This document shows, in pieces, positions 1 through 8,965 of a DNA stretch of 64,000 nt. The stretch comes from Allocoleopsis franciscana PCC 7113 (lineage in GTDB: Bacteria; Cyanobacteriota; Cyanobacteriia; Cyanobacteriales; Coleofasciculaceae): contig NC_019738.1 of NCBI RefSeq assembly GCF_000317515.1, positions 5,916,001 through 5,980,000 on the forward strand, given 5' to 3'. The stretch's first letter is position 1. Every line of letters begins with the position of its first letter. Below the pieces are notes generated by a model. It worked only from the letters and a program-made list of their open reading frames with translations, ran no database searches and had not been told where the DNA came from. Both the position numbers and the translations under genes were made by a program.

Positions 1-1
1 G

Positions 2-3000
2 TACGGGATTTATTTCCGCAATCCCCCAGTCGAGACCAATGGTACTCCCAAAAGAGCACGCACCCCGGTAGAAGCGAGAGCACTCCCACAGGCGACTGGA
101 ACGGGTGGTACTTGCGCTGCCAATAGTGGGGGTGCAGCGAGTGGCACAAGTGGTTGGTATGACACTGATGGTCAGTTGAAAAAAGCCTTTTTTGTCTATG
201 TTGCTAATGTGCCTATTGCTCAAGCCGACATTAATCTAATCCCGGCAGCAGGACAAACCAAGTATGAACCTTATAAAGGGAATAAAGGCTTCTCTGCCTT
301 AGAAATGCAGGAAGACCAGGCGAGAATTTCCCTGGATAACAATGCGGTGTGGTACGACGATGACTTGGTGATATCCAACGTTCCAACCTTTAGGGTGAAT
401 GGTCGGATACATACCAACAGCAACTTGATGACAGTTAACCCATCGAATGCAATTATTTTCTACCAAGTCAGTGCTCTTGCCTCATGCTATTACACCAAAG
501 AAAACGGTTTAATAACTGTAGGAGGTAACGTGCTTGCTGGCGATATCGCCAGTAGTACGAATAGTACTAATGAACAAGTTAACGTTCATCTGTATCAGGG
601 GGAAGATGGTCCAAATCCCAATACAAATCCCGCCTTCATTGATGACTCACCTGCAAACGCAACTACTACCACGATTCCGAAAGAAGCAGCCTCTAATAGT
701 GGAGCTTATGATAAGCGGTTAAATCTGTTAGTCCAAGGTGCGTTGTATTTGTACGACCAGAGCTACACAGAGGTAAATGACACCAATGTCAATGCTTTCG
801 GTCGCTTCCCTCCTGAGGTGAGAAGCGATTTCAGTAGTAAATATGACACTACCAGTCCGGCATCCGGGAGAAGTATCTTAACTCAGGTTTTAACCTCCTA
901 CTTTGCGAAGCGTATTCGTCGAGTCTCCTATAAAGAAGTGCCGTTTGGAGGCAATCCCTACGTTCCGTTGGCGGCTACTACAAAACCTGCGGATGCTAAC
1001 AGCTTTTTAACCAACCCGATAGACCCGCCAGTGCAGTGGATGTCTCAGATCCCTCCACTTCCACCTGACGCGAACGTGCCTCCGGTTCTTTCTAATTTAC
1101 CGACAAGCAATCCCCAGGAAGAGGAGGAACAGGAAATAGGCGATCGCATCTCAGTGGGAAATGCACTACCCACGGAGTGGTTGAAGTCAGCGCCACCCAC
1201 CGCCACCTATGCCAAGGAAGGAGAACCACAGGACATTACGGGCGCTACTGGACAGGGACCGACAAAGCGCGAGAGCCAAGTTCAACAGCTCGATGACTTA
1301 GGCGACACCTCTCGCGGCGGGTTCTGGGAAGAAGCCGCAGCCTACAGTGGTAACGCCGCGAAAAATTATCAAGAACTGGCTGGTGGCTTACGGATAGTCA
1401 CAGGAGCTGGGATTTATATTGACGGCGAGGCGATGAGCAATGGGGTAGGGACTGGTAAGCGTGGGGTGAATTCCTTCTTGCCAGCACCACCCACAGTGGC
1501 TCAACTCAAACAGATAGCAGCAAGCGATACAAACGGTGTCAAGCTCCCACCGGAAATTCAGAACGCAACTGCTCCAACTAATTTAGTGGTATGGCCGGAC
1601 ACGATGCCCATGTTCAGGTGGGATAAACAGCCCACTAACAACACAGGTCTTTATGATTGGGCGGCCGGAGAAGTTAAACGAGGCGATCTGCAAATGAGAG
1701 CTACAGTGGTTTACCACCATGCCAAGCATCAAGGAACTGACCAAGAACCTATTGCTTGTGTCGCCACTTTTTACGACCCGACTAACGCGGACACCGCACA
1801 GAACGCGATTATATTCGGTGCCGACAAGCAATTGCCTGACCTAAAGACCACACAATATGGGACATCTGTCAATGGAATCACCTTTGACGCATCCACTCTA
1901 AAGGGCTTAAGAGCAGGATCGAATAATGATGTCCTCAAAAGACAGGCGAATATGATCTTCCCCAACGGGCGGTGGGTGAACAAACCGCTCAAAGATGCTC
2001 TGGAACACTTAGCCAGTGATGGCGTTAGCAAACTGTCTCTAGACGAAATTGCCTCGATTGATGCGGCAAACTGCGCTCTCCTCATTTTGTATACTCCGAC
2101 CCCAGTCGCTAATTCTCTGGTACCGCTTGGTGCAATTCAAGAACGCACCTTCCTGGATGCCAGACAAATTAAAGCAATTCATAAACGGGATACCGATACA
2201 GCAGGACTAGCCCTCAAACGCTTGGCGGGTACTGATATTGACCGTCAAACCTTACTGGAAGACATTACCGACCCAGCCAAACTGAAGATTGCGGAACTCG
2301 GCTCATTGACCTCGGAATATTCACTTCCCATTGAGCAGCGTCAGCCATTGGAAGTTCGTGTAACGCAAATCGACTTGGATAAACTCAGAACCACCGTAGT
2401 AGCATCGGGCACAGGGACGGGGATTACCGACAATACAGAATATATGTTGCCCAACACTGGCATTATCTACGCGACGCGGGATGATGCCTTGCTGGATGTT
2501 AGTGACCCTGAGGGAGGTTCAGCCACAGACTTTAAGCTAGACCCAACTCGTCGCCCCAATGGTATCCGACTCGTCAATGGTCAAACACTATCGCGGGGTA
2601 CTACCAATGTAAACCGATTGGCAGAAAAGGGCTTGATTCTGGCTTCAGACTTGCCAGTTTATATCAAAGGGTCTTTCAATCTCCACGCCGCTCCAGGAAC
2701 TGTATCGGGAACCCCCACATTCAAGGAAGAGTTCACCGAGGAGTTGGCGACCAACTATTCCAATTTTTATACCCGAACTGGGCTAGACAACAGCTTTGCT
2801 TGTCGTGAAGGTTCTGGTTGTCTTGGTACTGGAGATCAGTGGCGACCGGCCAGAATTTTGGCTGATGCAGTCACTCTGTTGTCCGGTAATTTCCGGGATG
2901 GCTATCGGCAGGAAGGAGATTTCGACCTCAACAACAATATCGGCAACTTAGCTGTAGAAGAGCGTCTGAAGAATGGCTTCTGGTGGAACAATTTTGTGAC

Positions 3001-5296
3001 CACTAATGCCTGGTATGGTGCAGATGGATTTCCTACAGATTTAGACCCAGCAACAGGAACTCAAAACCGCAGCTCCTATCTAACCAACGGTGTAACGCCC
3101 ATCCAACGCCGGGTGAACTTCCCAGAGTACAAGATGGAAATTTGCCGGAAATTCCCTGTATCGGAATGTACACCGACCGATTGGGTACTAGAGGGTGCTG
3201 GAACAACAGCAACAGCACCATCACCACCAGGAACTACTCCCCCAACCACACCACCAATCGAGAAAGCTCGCTTTGTTGATGCTAGGGATAGTCTCTTTCC
3301 CCGTCGCGTTGCCTTTCAACGGCAGGGTGGATTGCTGCAACCAGACGCAAACGGTCAACCTATACCTTTGGGAGTAGACCCAGACGCTACTAACCTCACA
3401 GGAATCAAACCATATCCTTACGGCAGCGCTCCGCCTCCCGCTCAAAACAATGCACTTTGGTTTGCGACAACAGCAACTAATCTCATTACGAATAACAATA
3501 CTGATCCCTCAAACGGTCTCAGTTACAACAACACCGATCAACTGTTCTACCGCAATCCTTACGAAGCAGAAACTGTATCCGAAAAGCAGCTCCTATTACC
3601 AGGACTAGACAAAGCATTTGAGTCTATAGTCCCAACGGGATTAAATGGTACACCGGGAGCGGGAACAGCAACGGAGGCATCGGATTATGCGGTATATACC
3701 GTAGACTTCCGTGACTCAACGGGAGCTACTTGTGTATTGTCACAAGCCTATGCTGCCTTAAATCTAGCGACGACTGCAAATAATCCCGCGACAGGTTTAA
3801 CAGGCGCTCCCTGCACCACCCCAACAACGGCTGCGATTGGTCAATTATGGACAGGATTGCGTGCTCCGACTGCGAGTGCCCCAGGATTATCACTCAACTC
3901 TCCCCCTCTTACACTCTCGGACGTAAGAGCCACATCCAAAGCACCAGCCGATCAGATCAAGCTAACTCTCAAGGCACAGGCAAAAGTTAATGTTTACGAC
4001 TTACCTCTCAATCCAGATACTAAAAACTCTGAATTATCTAACGTAGAAATTACGTTAGATCGGAATTACCAGACCGATGCACCGATCTTTGTTTTCCGCG
4101 CTCCGATTTACCAATGCACGACTCCGACAGACTACAGTAAATGTAATATCGACTTTCAGTACGCTGTCAAAATGAGGCTCAAGGGGGTCGATCCCAATAA
4201 TGTTTTCTGGGCTACCGAGCAAGATCACATTGTCCGAATCTATGTCAACACCCCCAGCTCAGCTGACCCTAACAACCCTAATGTAGGCACCGAGCATGAG
4301 CTGACAGGTAACTTCATCGGGGGCGGAACAAAGGGGATTCTCGTATTTGACGGAGCTGTGCCACCAGAAGGCAGTAACCCACCGTTACCCGTAGCCCCAG
4401 TGATATATCCAACTACGTTGGCTAAACCAGTTATCTATGGAGGCCGAATCCTAGGATTTAATGGTACTTATCCAAATTTCCCATTTCCCCCAAATGCGAT
4501 GACAGCGATGAGCGTGGTGGATCAACCGGCACTCATCCCTATCTTGCAGCTACACTCCGCACAGGGATTGCCGGCGGCAACGGTTACTGCCGCTCAGCCA
4601 TTTGGTACCACAACAATCAACGCTAACCATTGGGTACAGCGCATACCGAGTACCACAGCTAAAAAAGACACGATTTATAATGCTGTCTTCATCATGGGTG
4701 ACTCACCTTCTAGGCCATTTGACAATACGGCGAACCCTGGTGAGAGCGGTGGTGGATTAGGGAACTTCCCTCGCTTTCTGGAAGCTTGGGAAGATGCAGC
4801 AGCTCCAAACGCAACGAACGACGTGACGCCAAAAGGCATCAATGATATTAAGGGCAGCTTCATTCAGTTCAAAAAGAGCGCTTTTGCCACAGCTCCGTTT
4901 GAGGCGGTAGACGACCCGACAAAGGATAATTCCCTGTTCTTCGATGGTGCAAGTCCTGCTTACATGACAGGGTTCAATGAGGCGAACGGAAGACCTTATA
5001 TATACAAAGGTGGTGCAGCTCGTCGTTTAGCCCCCTACTATCGACCCCCTCAGCGACAATGGGGTTATGATGTCGGACTTTTGACACAGACACCCGACTT
5101 GTTCTCCAGACGGTTTGCTAATCCAACAGCCGGTACTCCTAACCAATACTTCCGGCAAGTAAATCGCAATGACCCCTGGATTGAAACCTTATTGTGTGCC
5201 GCTCAGCCAGCAACGGGTGGAGCCGGATATGACTGGGCGATCGCAGATCCTAAACAACGTCCAAGCAACTGTCCAACTCTAGCTGACTTCAACTAA
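2..5296 (+). CDS. hpsA: Hormogonium polysaccharide secretion pseudopilin HpsA (5' end outside window)
   Basis: The reading frame is open from the first complete codon of the window to the stop at 5294-5296, about 1,764 residues, so the N-terminus with any prepilin peptide lies upstream; the TTG at 176 is internal, not a start. The visible part is a very large, low-lysine, Asn/Thr/Pro-rich extracellular-type protein with few cysteines and no membrane segment. Assignment to HpsA rests on size, composition and on the two genes directly downstream, which look like hpsB and hpsC. In Nostoc the Hps pseudopilins are needed for secretion of the polysaccharide used in hormogonium gliding. It is followed after 30 bases by hpsB, so one operon is likely. 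The family call is confident from context; the molecular role of this giant pilin is not known. Confidence 0.85.
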   Translation, partial: YGIYFRNPPVETNGTPKRARTPVEARALPQATGTGGTCAANSGGAASGTSGWYDTDGQLKKAFFVYVANVPIAQADINLIPAAGQTKYEPYKGNKGFSALEMQEDQARISLDNNAVWYDDDLVISNVPTFRVNGRIHTNSNLMTVNPSNAIIFYQVSALASCYYTKENGLITVGGNVLAGDIASSTNSTNEQVNVHLYQGEDGPNPNTNPAFIDDSPANATTTTIPKEAASNSGAYDKRLNLLVQGALYLYDQSYTEVNDTNVNAFGRFPPEVRSDFSSKYDTTSPASGRSILTQVLTSYFAKRIRRVSYKEVPFGGNPYVPLAATTKPADANSFLTNPIDPPVQWMSQIPPLPPDANVPPVLSNLPTSNPQEEEEQEIGDRISVGNALPTEWLKSAPPTATYAKEGEPQDITGATGQGPTKRESQVQQLDDLGDTSRGGFWEEAAAYSGNAAKNYQELAGGLRIVTGAGIYIDGEAMSNGVGTGKRGVNSFLPAPPTVAQLKQIAASDTNGVKLPPEIQNATAPTNLVVWPDTMPMFRWDKQPTNNTGLYDWAAGEVKRGDLQMRATVVYHHAKHQGTDQEPIACVATFYDPTNADTAQNAIIFGADKQLPDLKTTQYGTSVNGITFDASTLKGLRAGSNNDVLKRQANMIFPNGRWVNKPLKDALEHLASDGVSKLSLDEIASIDAANCALLILYTPTPVANSLVPLGAIQERTFLDARQIKAIHKRDTDTAGLALKRLAGTDIDRQTLLEDITDPAKLKIAELGSLTSEYSLPIEQRQPLEVRVTQIDLDKLRTTVVASGTGTGITDNTEYMLPNTGIIYATRDDALLDVSDPEGGSATDFKLDPTRRPNGIRLVNGQTLSRGTTNVNRLAEKGLILASDLPVYIKGSFNLHAAPGTVSGTPTFKEEFTEELATNYSNFYTRTGLDNSFACREGSGCLGTGDQWRPARILADAVTLLSGNFRDGYRQEGDFDLNNNIGNLAVEERLKNGFWWNNFVTTNAWYGADGFPTDLDPATGTQNRSSYLTNGVTPIQRRVNFPEYKMEICRKFPVSECTPTDWVLEGAGTTATAPSPPGTTPPTTPPIEKARFVDARDSLFPRRVAFQRQGGLLQPDANGQPIPLGVDPDATNLTGIKPYPYGSAPPPAQNNALWFATTATNLITNNNTDPSNGLSYNNTDQLFYRNPYEAETVSEKQLLLPGLDKAFESIVPTGLNGTPGAGTATEASDYAVYTVDFRDSTGATCVLSQAYAALNLATTANNPATGLTGAPCTTPTTAAIGQLWTGLRAPTASAPGLSLNSPPLTLSDVRATSKAPADQIKLTLKAQAKVNVYDLPLNPDTKNSELSNVEITLDRNYQTDAPIFVFRAPIYQCTTPTDYSKCNIDFQYAVKMRLKGVDPNNVFWATEQDHIVRIYVNTPSSADPNNPNVGTEHELTGNFIGGGTKGILVFDGAVPPEGSNPPLPVAPVIYPTTLAKPVIYGGRILGFNGTYPNFPFPPNAMTAMSVVDQPALIPILQLHSAQGLPAATVTAAQPFGTTTINANHWVQRIPSTTAKKDTIYNAVFIMGDSPSRPFDNTANPGESGGGLGNFPRFLEAWEDAAAPNATNDVTPKGINDIKGSFIQFKKSAFATAPFEAVDDPTKDNSLFFDGASPAYMTGFNEANGRPYIYKGGAARRLAPYYRPPQRQWGYDVGLLTQTPDLFSRRFANPTAGTPNQYFRQVNRNDPWIETLLCAAQPATGGAGYDWAIADPKQRPSNCPTLADFN

Positions 5297-5326
5297 CCGT
5301 CTCCATCTGCATCTGGTAGTTAACCC

Positions 5327-6145
5327 ATGAACACGCTCAAACAAACGCAACCCCCAACCCCATCAACCCAATCAGGGTTCACACTCATTGAGTGCTTACT
5401 CGCGATCATTATTGTCAGCGTGTTAATGGTCGCGATCGCACCAGCGGTTGTCATTTCTACTGCCACCCGACTCCAAGCGCGTCGGGTAGAACTAGCAACC
5501 CAATCCGCTAGGGCCTATGTAGATGGCGTTCGTTCCGGGAGTATTCCACCACCCCCGAATGTGATCTATTTCCAATACCAGAGTAAGGATGATTTGTCAA
5601 ATCAAAGCTTGTTCACTAACGCTGGAGTTCCCACGGGTGCAGCAAGCTGGAGTTGTACGCCCGGTTATGTCACTGCGACTCAACCCGTCGCGCCAACGCT
5701 AGCGAATGCTGCCCAGTATTATTGCCCAGATGGGAATAGCACCTGGCAGCTATATTGTGTCGATCTAGATGGTGGCGGCTGTAGTAGTACCTCTCCTAAA
5801 GATTTAGTCATTCAGTCATTCCGTAGCATCACTGTTCCCCCTCCCCCTGCTACCCCCAATTACACCCAACTTCCTGGATCTCAAGCAGAGGCGGACAAGG
5901 GCTATTTTTTAGGCATTCGAGTTTACAGGGCTGATGGGTTAAAAGACAGTGGAGCTTTGAGGAAGACTGCGGTTGATGCACAGGGTACAAGCAAAAGGCA
6001 ATTGACTCATACCGCTGGGGTTGGTGATAGCAAATCTCCCCTAGTGGAATTGACAACAGAGATTGGACCTGAAGCTCAAAAAGACCCCAGTGGGAGATGG
6101 AAGGAGCTTTGTAAGCGACTTGGGGGTGCGGGTTGCCCTCAGTAA
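5327..6145 (+). CDS. hpsB: Hormogonium polysaccharide secretion pseudopilin HpsB
   Basis: A 272-residue type IV prepilin-like protein starting at ATG 5327. It has a hydrophilic 17-residue leader ending in Gly17, then FTLIE with the glutamate at +5 of the mature protein, then a hydrophobic helix (residues about 20-45): the classic PilD cleavage and assembly signature. The C-terminal domain carries scattered cysteines, as minor pilins do. It lies 30 bases after hpsA and 65 bases before the ATG of hpsC. Role by family: a minor pseudopilin of the hormogonium polysaccharide export machinery, working at the inner membrane and periplasm. The symbol is inferred from synteny with hpsA and hpsC. Confidence 0.82.
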   Translation: MNTLKQTQPPTPSTQSGFTLIECLLAIIIVSVLMVAIAPAVVISTATRLQARRVELATQSARAYVDGVRSGSIPPPPNVIYFQYQSKDDLSNQSLFTNAGVPTGAASWSCTPGYVTATQPVAPTLANAAQYYCPDGNSTWQLYCVDLDGGGCSSTSPKDLVIQSFRSITVPPPPATPNYTQLPGSQAEADKGYFLGIRVYRADGLKDSGALRKTAVDAQGTSKRQLTHTAGVGDSKSPLVELTTEIGPEAQKDPSGRWKELCKRLGGAGCPQ

Positions 6146-6210
6146 TCAATCAAATTGTTCATTAGATTTTGCTTACGCAGGTATTGGTTAGCCCAAGGGT
6201 AAAGCACATT

Positions 6211-7224
6211 ATGGTTAAACTACTTCAACTACTCCTAACCTACAAGTTCAGAACGACTCAGCCAGCTCAAAAAAATGGTGGCTTTACCCTGATCGAGCTG
6301 CTAGTGGGTATAATCCTGGCATTTTTGGTGATTATACCCTTGTTAGGATTCATGGTTAATCTCTTACAAACCGATCGGCAAGAACAAGCAAAAGCAAATT
6401 CCGAACAAGAGCTTCAAGCCGCAGCTGACTATATAGCTAGAGATGTAGAGCAGGCTATTCATATCTATGACGGCTATGGACTCAGTAAAATACAGAGTCA
6501 ACTTCCCCCCCACCCTGATGCTAACAGCACTCCTGTGCTTGCCTTTTGGAAGCGGCAAATTATTCAAGACGTTATAGATACACCCAAGGGCAACGATGAT
6601 GCCTTTGTTTATTCCCTGGTAGTCTACTACCTAACCAAGAGTGCCGGCGTTACAGGTTGCGTTCAAGAGCCTTGGTCATGTACGGCTCGAATTAGCAGAA
6701 TTCAACTCAACGATGCGGTAAAGGTTAAGGATCCAACTAATGCAAATACGGTAAACATTATCAAAGCGGCAGACCCAGGCTTTGTGTTATTCAATCCCGA
6801 ATCAGTCCCTAATTCTGAAGAAGATAGTATGAACGCATGGCCTTATGGGTCTACGCCTTCTTATAATCTCACCCAAACTCCGCCTCAAGTCCTGATTGAT
6901 TATATTGACCAAACCCCCCTTCCCGCCAATACTCCGTGGTGTCCATCCATACCACGCACTCGCCTTGATTTACCTGCTGATTATGTTCTAACTACAGCCG
7001 CACAAGTCCCAGTAACACCGGCATCAGCTGGCTTTTTGGCTTGTGTTGACGTTGAAAACACCTCAGCACAAATCTCCATTCGAGGAAACAGCCTAGCTCG
7101 TATTCAACCTAAAACACCAAACCCACCTGGATATAGTAATGCTCAATCTGCATTAACCTATTTCCCTACAGTCCGTATCCAAGTACAAGGGCGCGGTGTA
7201 TTCGAAATCAATCAGAAAAGTTAA
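6211..7224 (+). CDS. hpsC: Hormogonium polysaccharide secretion pseudopilin HpsC
   Basis: A 337-residue PulJ/PilW-like pseudopilin. I chose ATG 6211 over the in-frame TTG at 6169 because the leader then has a normal length and an AAGGG-type ribosome site lies just upstream (about 6195-6199). Cleavage is expected after Gly24, giving FTLIE with Glu at +5, followed by a helix ending around residue 50. The C-terminal domain is Pro/Ser/Thr rich with several cysteines. Third gene of the hps pseudopilin operon. PilW/PulJ-type minor pilins are typically larger than GspH types, matching the size difference from the two genes that follow. Confidence 0.8.
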   Translation: MVKLLQLLLTYKFRTTQPAQKNGGFTLIELLVGIILAFLVIIPLLGFMVNLLQTDRQEQAKANSEQELQAAADYIARDVEQAIHIYDGYGLSKIQSQLPPHPDANSTPVLAFWKRQIIQDVIDTPKGNDDAFVYSLVVYYLTKSAGVTGCVQEPWSCTARISRIQLNDAVKVKDPTNANTVNIIKAADPGFVLFNPESVPNSEEDSMNAWPYGSTPSYNLTQTPPQVLIDYIDQTPLPANTPWCPSIPRTRLDLPADYVLTTAAQVPVTPASAGFLACVDVENTSAQISIRGNSLARIQPKTPNPPGYSNAQSALTYFPTVRIQVQGRGVFEINQKS

Positions 7225-7284
7225 AGCATTTTTTATTGGTTAACATCACAGCGACTATTGGCAAATATCCAACGGCAGGGCATT

Positions 7285-7953
7285 ATGAAAAAACTAGCTT
7301 TCTTATTAAAACTTAGAACCCACCTTGCACAAAACAAGCCCACAATTAATAACTCTTCCTACCCAAAAGATTCGGGCTACACATTAATAGAATTGCTGGT
7401 CGTAATTATTATAATCGGTATTCTTGCTGGAATCGCTGCTCCGGGTTGGCTTGGCTTTATGAATCAGCGTCGGGTCACTGCCGCTAATGAAGTTATCTTG
7501 AGAGCACTGCAAGAAGCACAGAATCTAGCGAAAAGCAGAAAACTCAGCTACAGCGTTGCTTTTGGTACAAAAGATGGTGTTCCGGCGGTTGCTGTTTATC
7601 AACGTGGCACTATTCCTAGCGGCGCTGAATGGAGAAGTTTAGGACAAGATTTATCCATCGAAGAAGGGCAAATTACGGTGGGTACCAACCTCGATGATGA
7701 AAATAATAAAACAGGCAATTTTGACTATACATTAAGTACAATAACCTCTAATTTTGATCCGACCAAGAAGATTACCTTCGACTATTTGGGATCTATTTCA
7801 CCGATTGGCACTGACCCTACCCCATTAATAATTAAAGTAGGAGTTCCCCCGAAAGGTAGCTTACAGCCATTTCCATCAACGGTGCGATGTGTTAAAGTTA
7901 CAACCCTCTTAGGAGCAATTCAAACCGGTCGTGGGGAAAACAATTGTCAATAG
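7285..7953 (+). CDS. GspH/FimT-family pseudopilin (first copy)
   Basis: A 222-residue prepilin. ATG 7285 is preferred over TTG 7258 because a purine-rich GGCAGGG sits about 5-12 bases upstream. The leader ends at Gly31, followed by YTLIE and a hydrophobic helix, then a GspH-like beta domain with the short conserved element GAAPGW-like after the helix and a C-terminal TLLGA segment flanked by two cysteines. The same C-terminal layout occurs in the next gene, so the two are paralogues. It closes the pseudopilin operon: a strong terminator-like hairpin follows. It may correspond to the fourth hps pseudopilin (hpsD), but I cannot show that from sequence alone. Confidence 0.78.
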   Translation: MKKLAFLLKLRTHLAQNKPTINNSSYPKDSGYTLIELLVVIIIIGILAGIAAPGWLGFMNQRRVTAANEVILRALQEAQNLAKSRKLSYSVAFGTKDGVPAVAVYQRGTIPSGAEWRSLGQDLSIEEGQITVGTNLDDENNKTGNFDYTLSTITSNFDPTKKITFDYLGSISPIGTDPTPLIIKVGVPPKGSLQPFPSTVRCVKVTTLLGAIQTGRGENNCQ

Positions 7954-8059
7954 CCATCATCATAAGAGACAATGCCTTTGTCCCTATACTCATTGCTCAT
8001 CAGTAGTAGGGAGCATGGGGACGAACTCTACAGGTTAGAAATTTTATCTTTACAGCTAG

Positions 8060-8080
8060 GGGCACGACATAGTCGTGCCC
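8060..8080. repeat. Perfect short palindrome (dispersed cyanobacterial repeat type)
   Basis: GGGCACGAC (8060-8068), a three-base loop, then GTCGTGCCC (8072-8080): a perfect 9-bp hairpin followed by TCAATTTT. The same motif is common in spacers of filamentous cyanobacterial genomes. It could act as a weak terminator for the upstream pseudopilin gene. Confidence 0.6.
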
Positions 8081-8139
8081 TCAATTTTGTATTCTATTTT
8101 GATTTATAGACTGAATCCGTATAAATACCTCCGAGAAAA

Positions 8140-8168
8140 CCCTGATTTTTGCAAATCGGGGCTTTTTA
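8140..8168 (+). terminator. Rho-independent terminator after the pseudopilin operon
   Basis: CCCTGATTT (8140-8148), loop TTGC, AAATCGGGG (8153-8161) form a 9-bp stem with one G-U pair, followed directly by CTTTTTATT. This is a textbook intrinsic terminator reading rightward; it separates the hpsA-C plus first GspH gene from the second GspH gene at 8261, implying the latter has its own promoter in 8170-8240. Confidence 0.8.
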
Positions 8169-8260
8169 TTATTCCGAGTTTTTACGCTGTTTTGTTTCCC
8201 AAGAATCTAATTCAATCTGAATAAAGGAAATTCACAAAAATTGGTTCAGGGGTAATCTAC

Positions 8261-8854
8261 ATGGGACTCAATCATAGTGTCAATCGTCAACCGCTTTCTT
8301 CATCAACAGCCGGATTTACGCTACTCGAAACCATCATTGTCGTATCAATAATAGGGATTTTATCTGGGATCGCAGCCCCAAATTGGTTTAACTTTATTAA
8401 CCGCCAGCGCCTCAACACAGGACAGAACCAAGTTTACCAAGCCATGCAGCAAGCCAGAAGCCAAGCCATGCTCCAAAAAGTAACTTGGCAAGTCAGCTTT
8501 CGGCAAGCGCCAGTGGGTAGTCAGCAAGTCGTTCAGTGGTCACTCCACCAAGCCAATATTACGCCTGCCGCTAACAGTTGGCAGAATCTTGACAGTAACA
8601 TTCGTTTAGATGATGAAACCACCTTACCCAACTCAAAGGGCGTGCGGCGAGTCCGGTTTAACTATTATGGTTGTCCGGTTTATCAGATCAATGATGAGTG
8701 TGGGCAAACCTCAATCTTATCTAAAGGACGGCTCACCCTATCAGCTCAAAAGGGTGGAAAAATCAAGCGATGTGTAATCGTTTCCACCCTATTAGGAGCT
8801 GTACGAACTGCCAAAGAAAATCCTAAAAAGAAGGATGGCAAGTACTGCTATTAA
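8261..8854 (+). CDS. GspH/FimT-family pseudopilin (second copy)
   Basis: A 197-residue prepilin starting at ATG 8261 with AGGGG about 8 bases upstream. Leader ends at Gly18, then FTLLE (Glu at +5) and a hydrophobic helix to about residue 40. The C-terminal region repeats the Cys - TLLGA - Cys arrangement of the preceding pseudopilin, and the mature N-terminal third is closely similar to it (IIGIL.GIAAP.W..F.N), which points to a gene duplication. Unlike the first copy it is separated from the hps operon by a terminator, so it may be expressed separately. Likely a minor pilin of a type IV pilus or of the Hps system. Confidence 0.78.
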   Translation: MGLNHSVNRQPLSSSTAGFTLLETIIVVSIIGILSGIAAPNWFNFINRQRLNTGQNQVYQAMQQARSQAMLQKVTWQVSFRQAPVGSQQVVQWSLHQANITPAANSWQNLDSNIRLDDETTLPNSKGVRRVRFNYYGCPVYQINDECGQTSILSKGRLTLSAQKGGKIKRCVIVSTLLGAVRTAKENPKKKDGKYCY

Positions 8855-8926
8855 GTTATGAAGGATTACTTGGTAGGGTGCTCACTTCGCCGCGTAACGC
8901 ATCGCGCTCGATAGGAAAAAGATAAC

Positions 8927-8955
8927 GGGTGGGTATGACTACGCCTAACCCACCC
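8927..8955. terminator. Hairpin between convergent pseudopilin and glgB
   Basis: GGGTGGGT (8927-8934) and ACCCACCC (8948-8955) form an 8-bp perfect stem with a 13-base loop in the short space between the convergent ends at 8854 (+) and 8966 (-). Neither side has a long T-run, so its efficiency as a bidirectional terminator is uncertain. Confidence 0.45.
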
Positions 8956-8965
8956 TAACTAACTC

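Noticed and set aside
176-178. TTG as the start of hpsA
   Set aside because: The frame is open to the window edge without a stop, so this codon is internal and the gene is truncated by the window.
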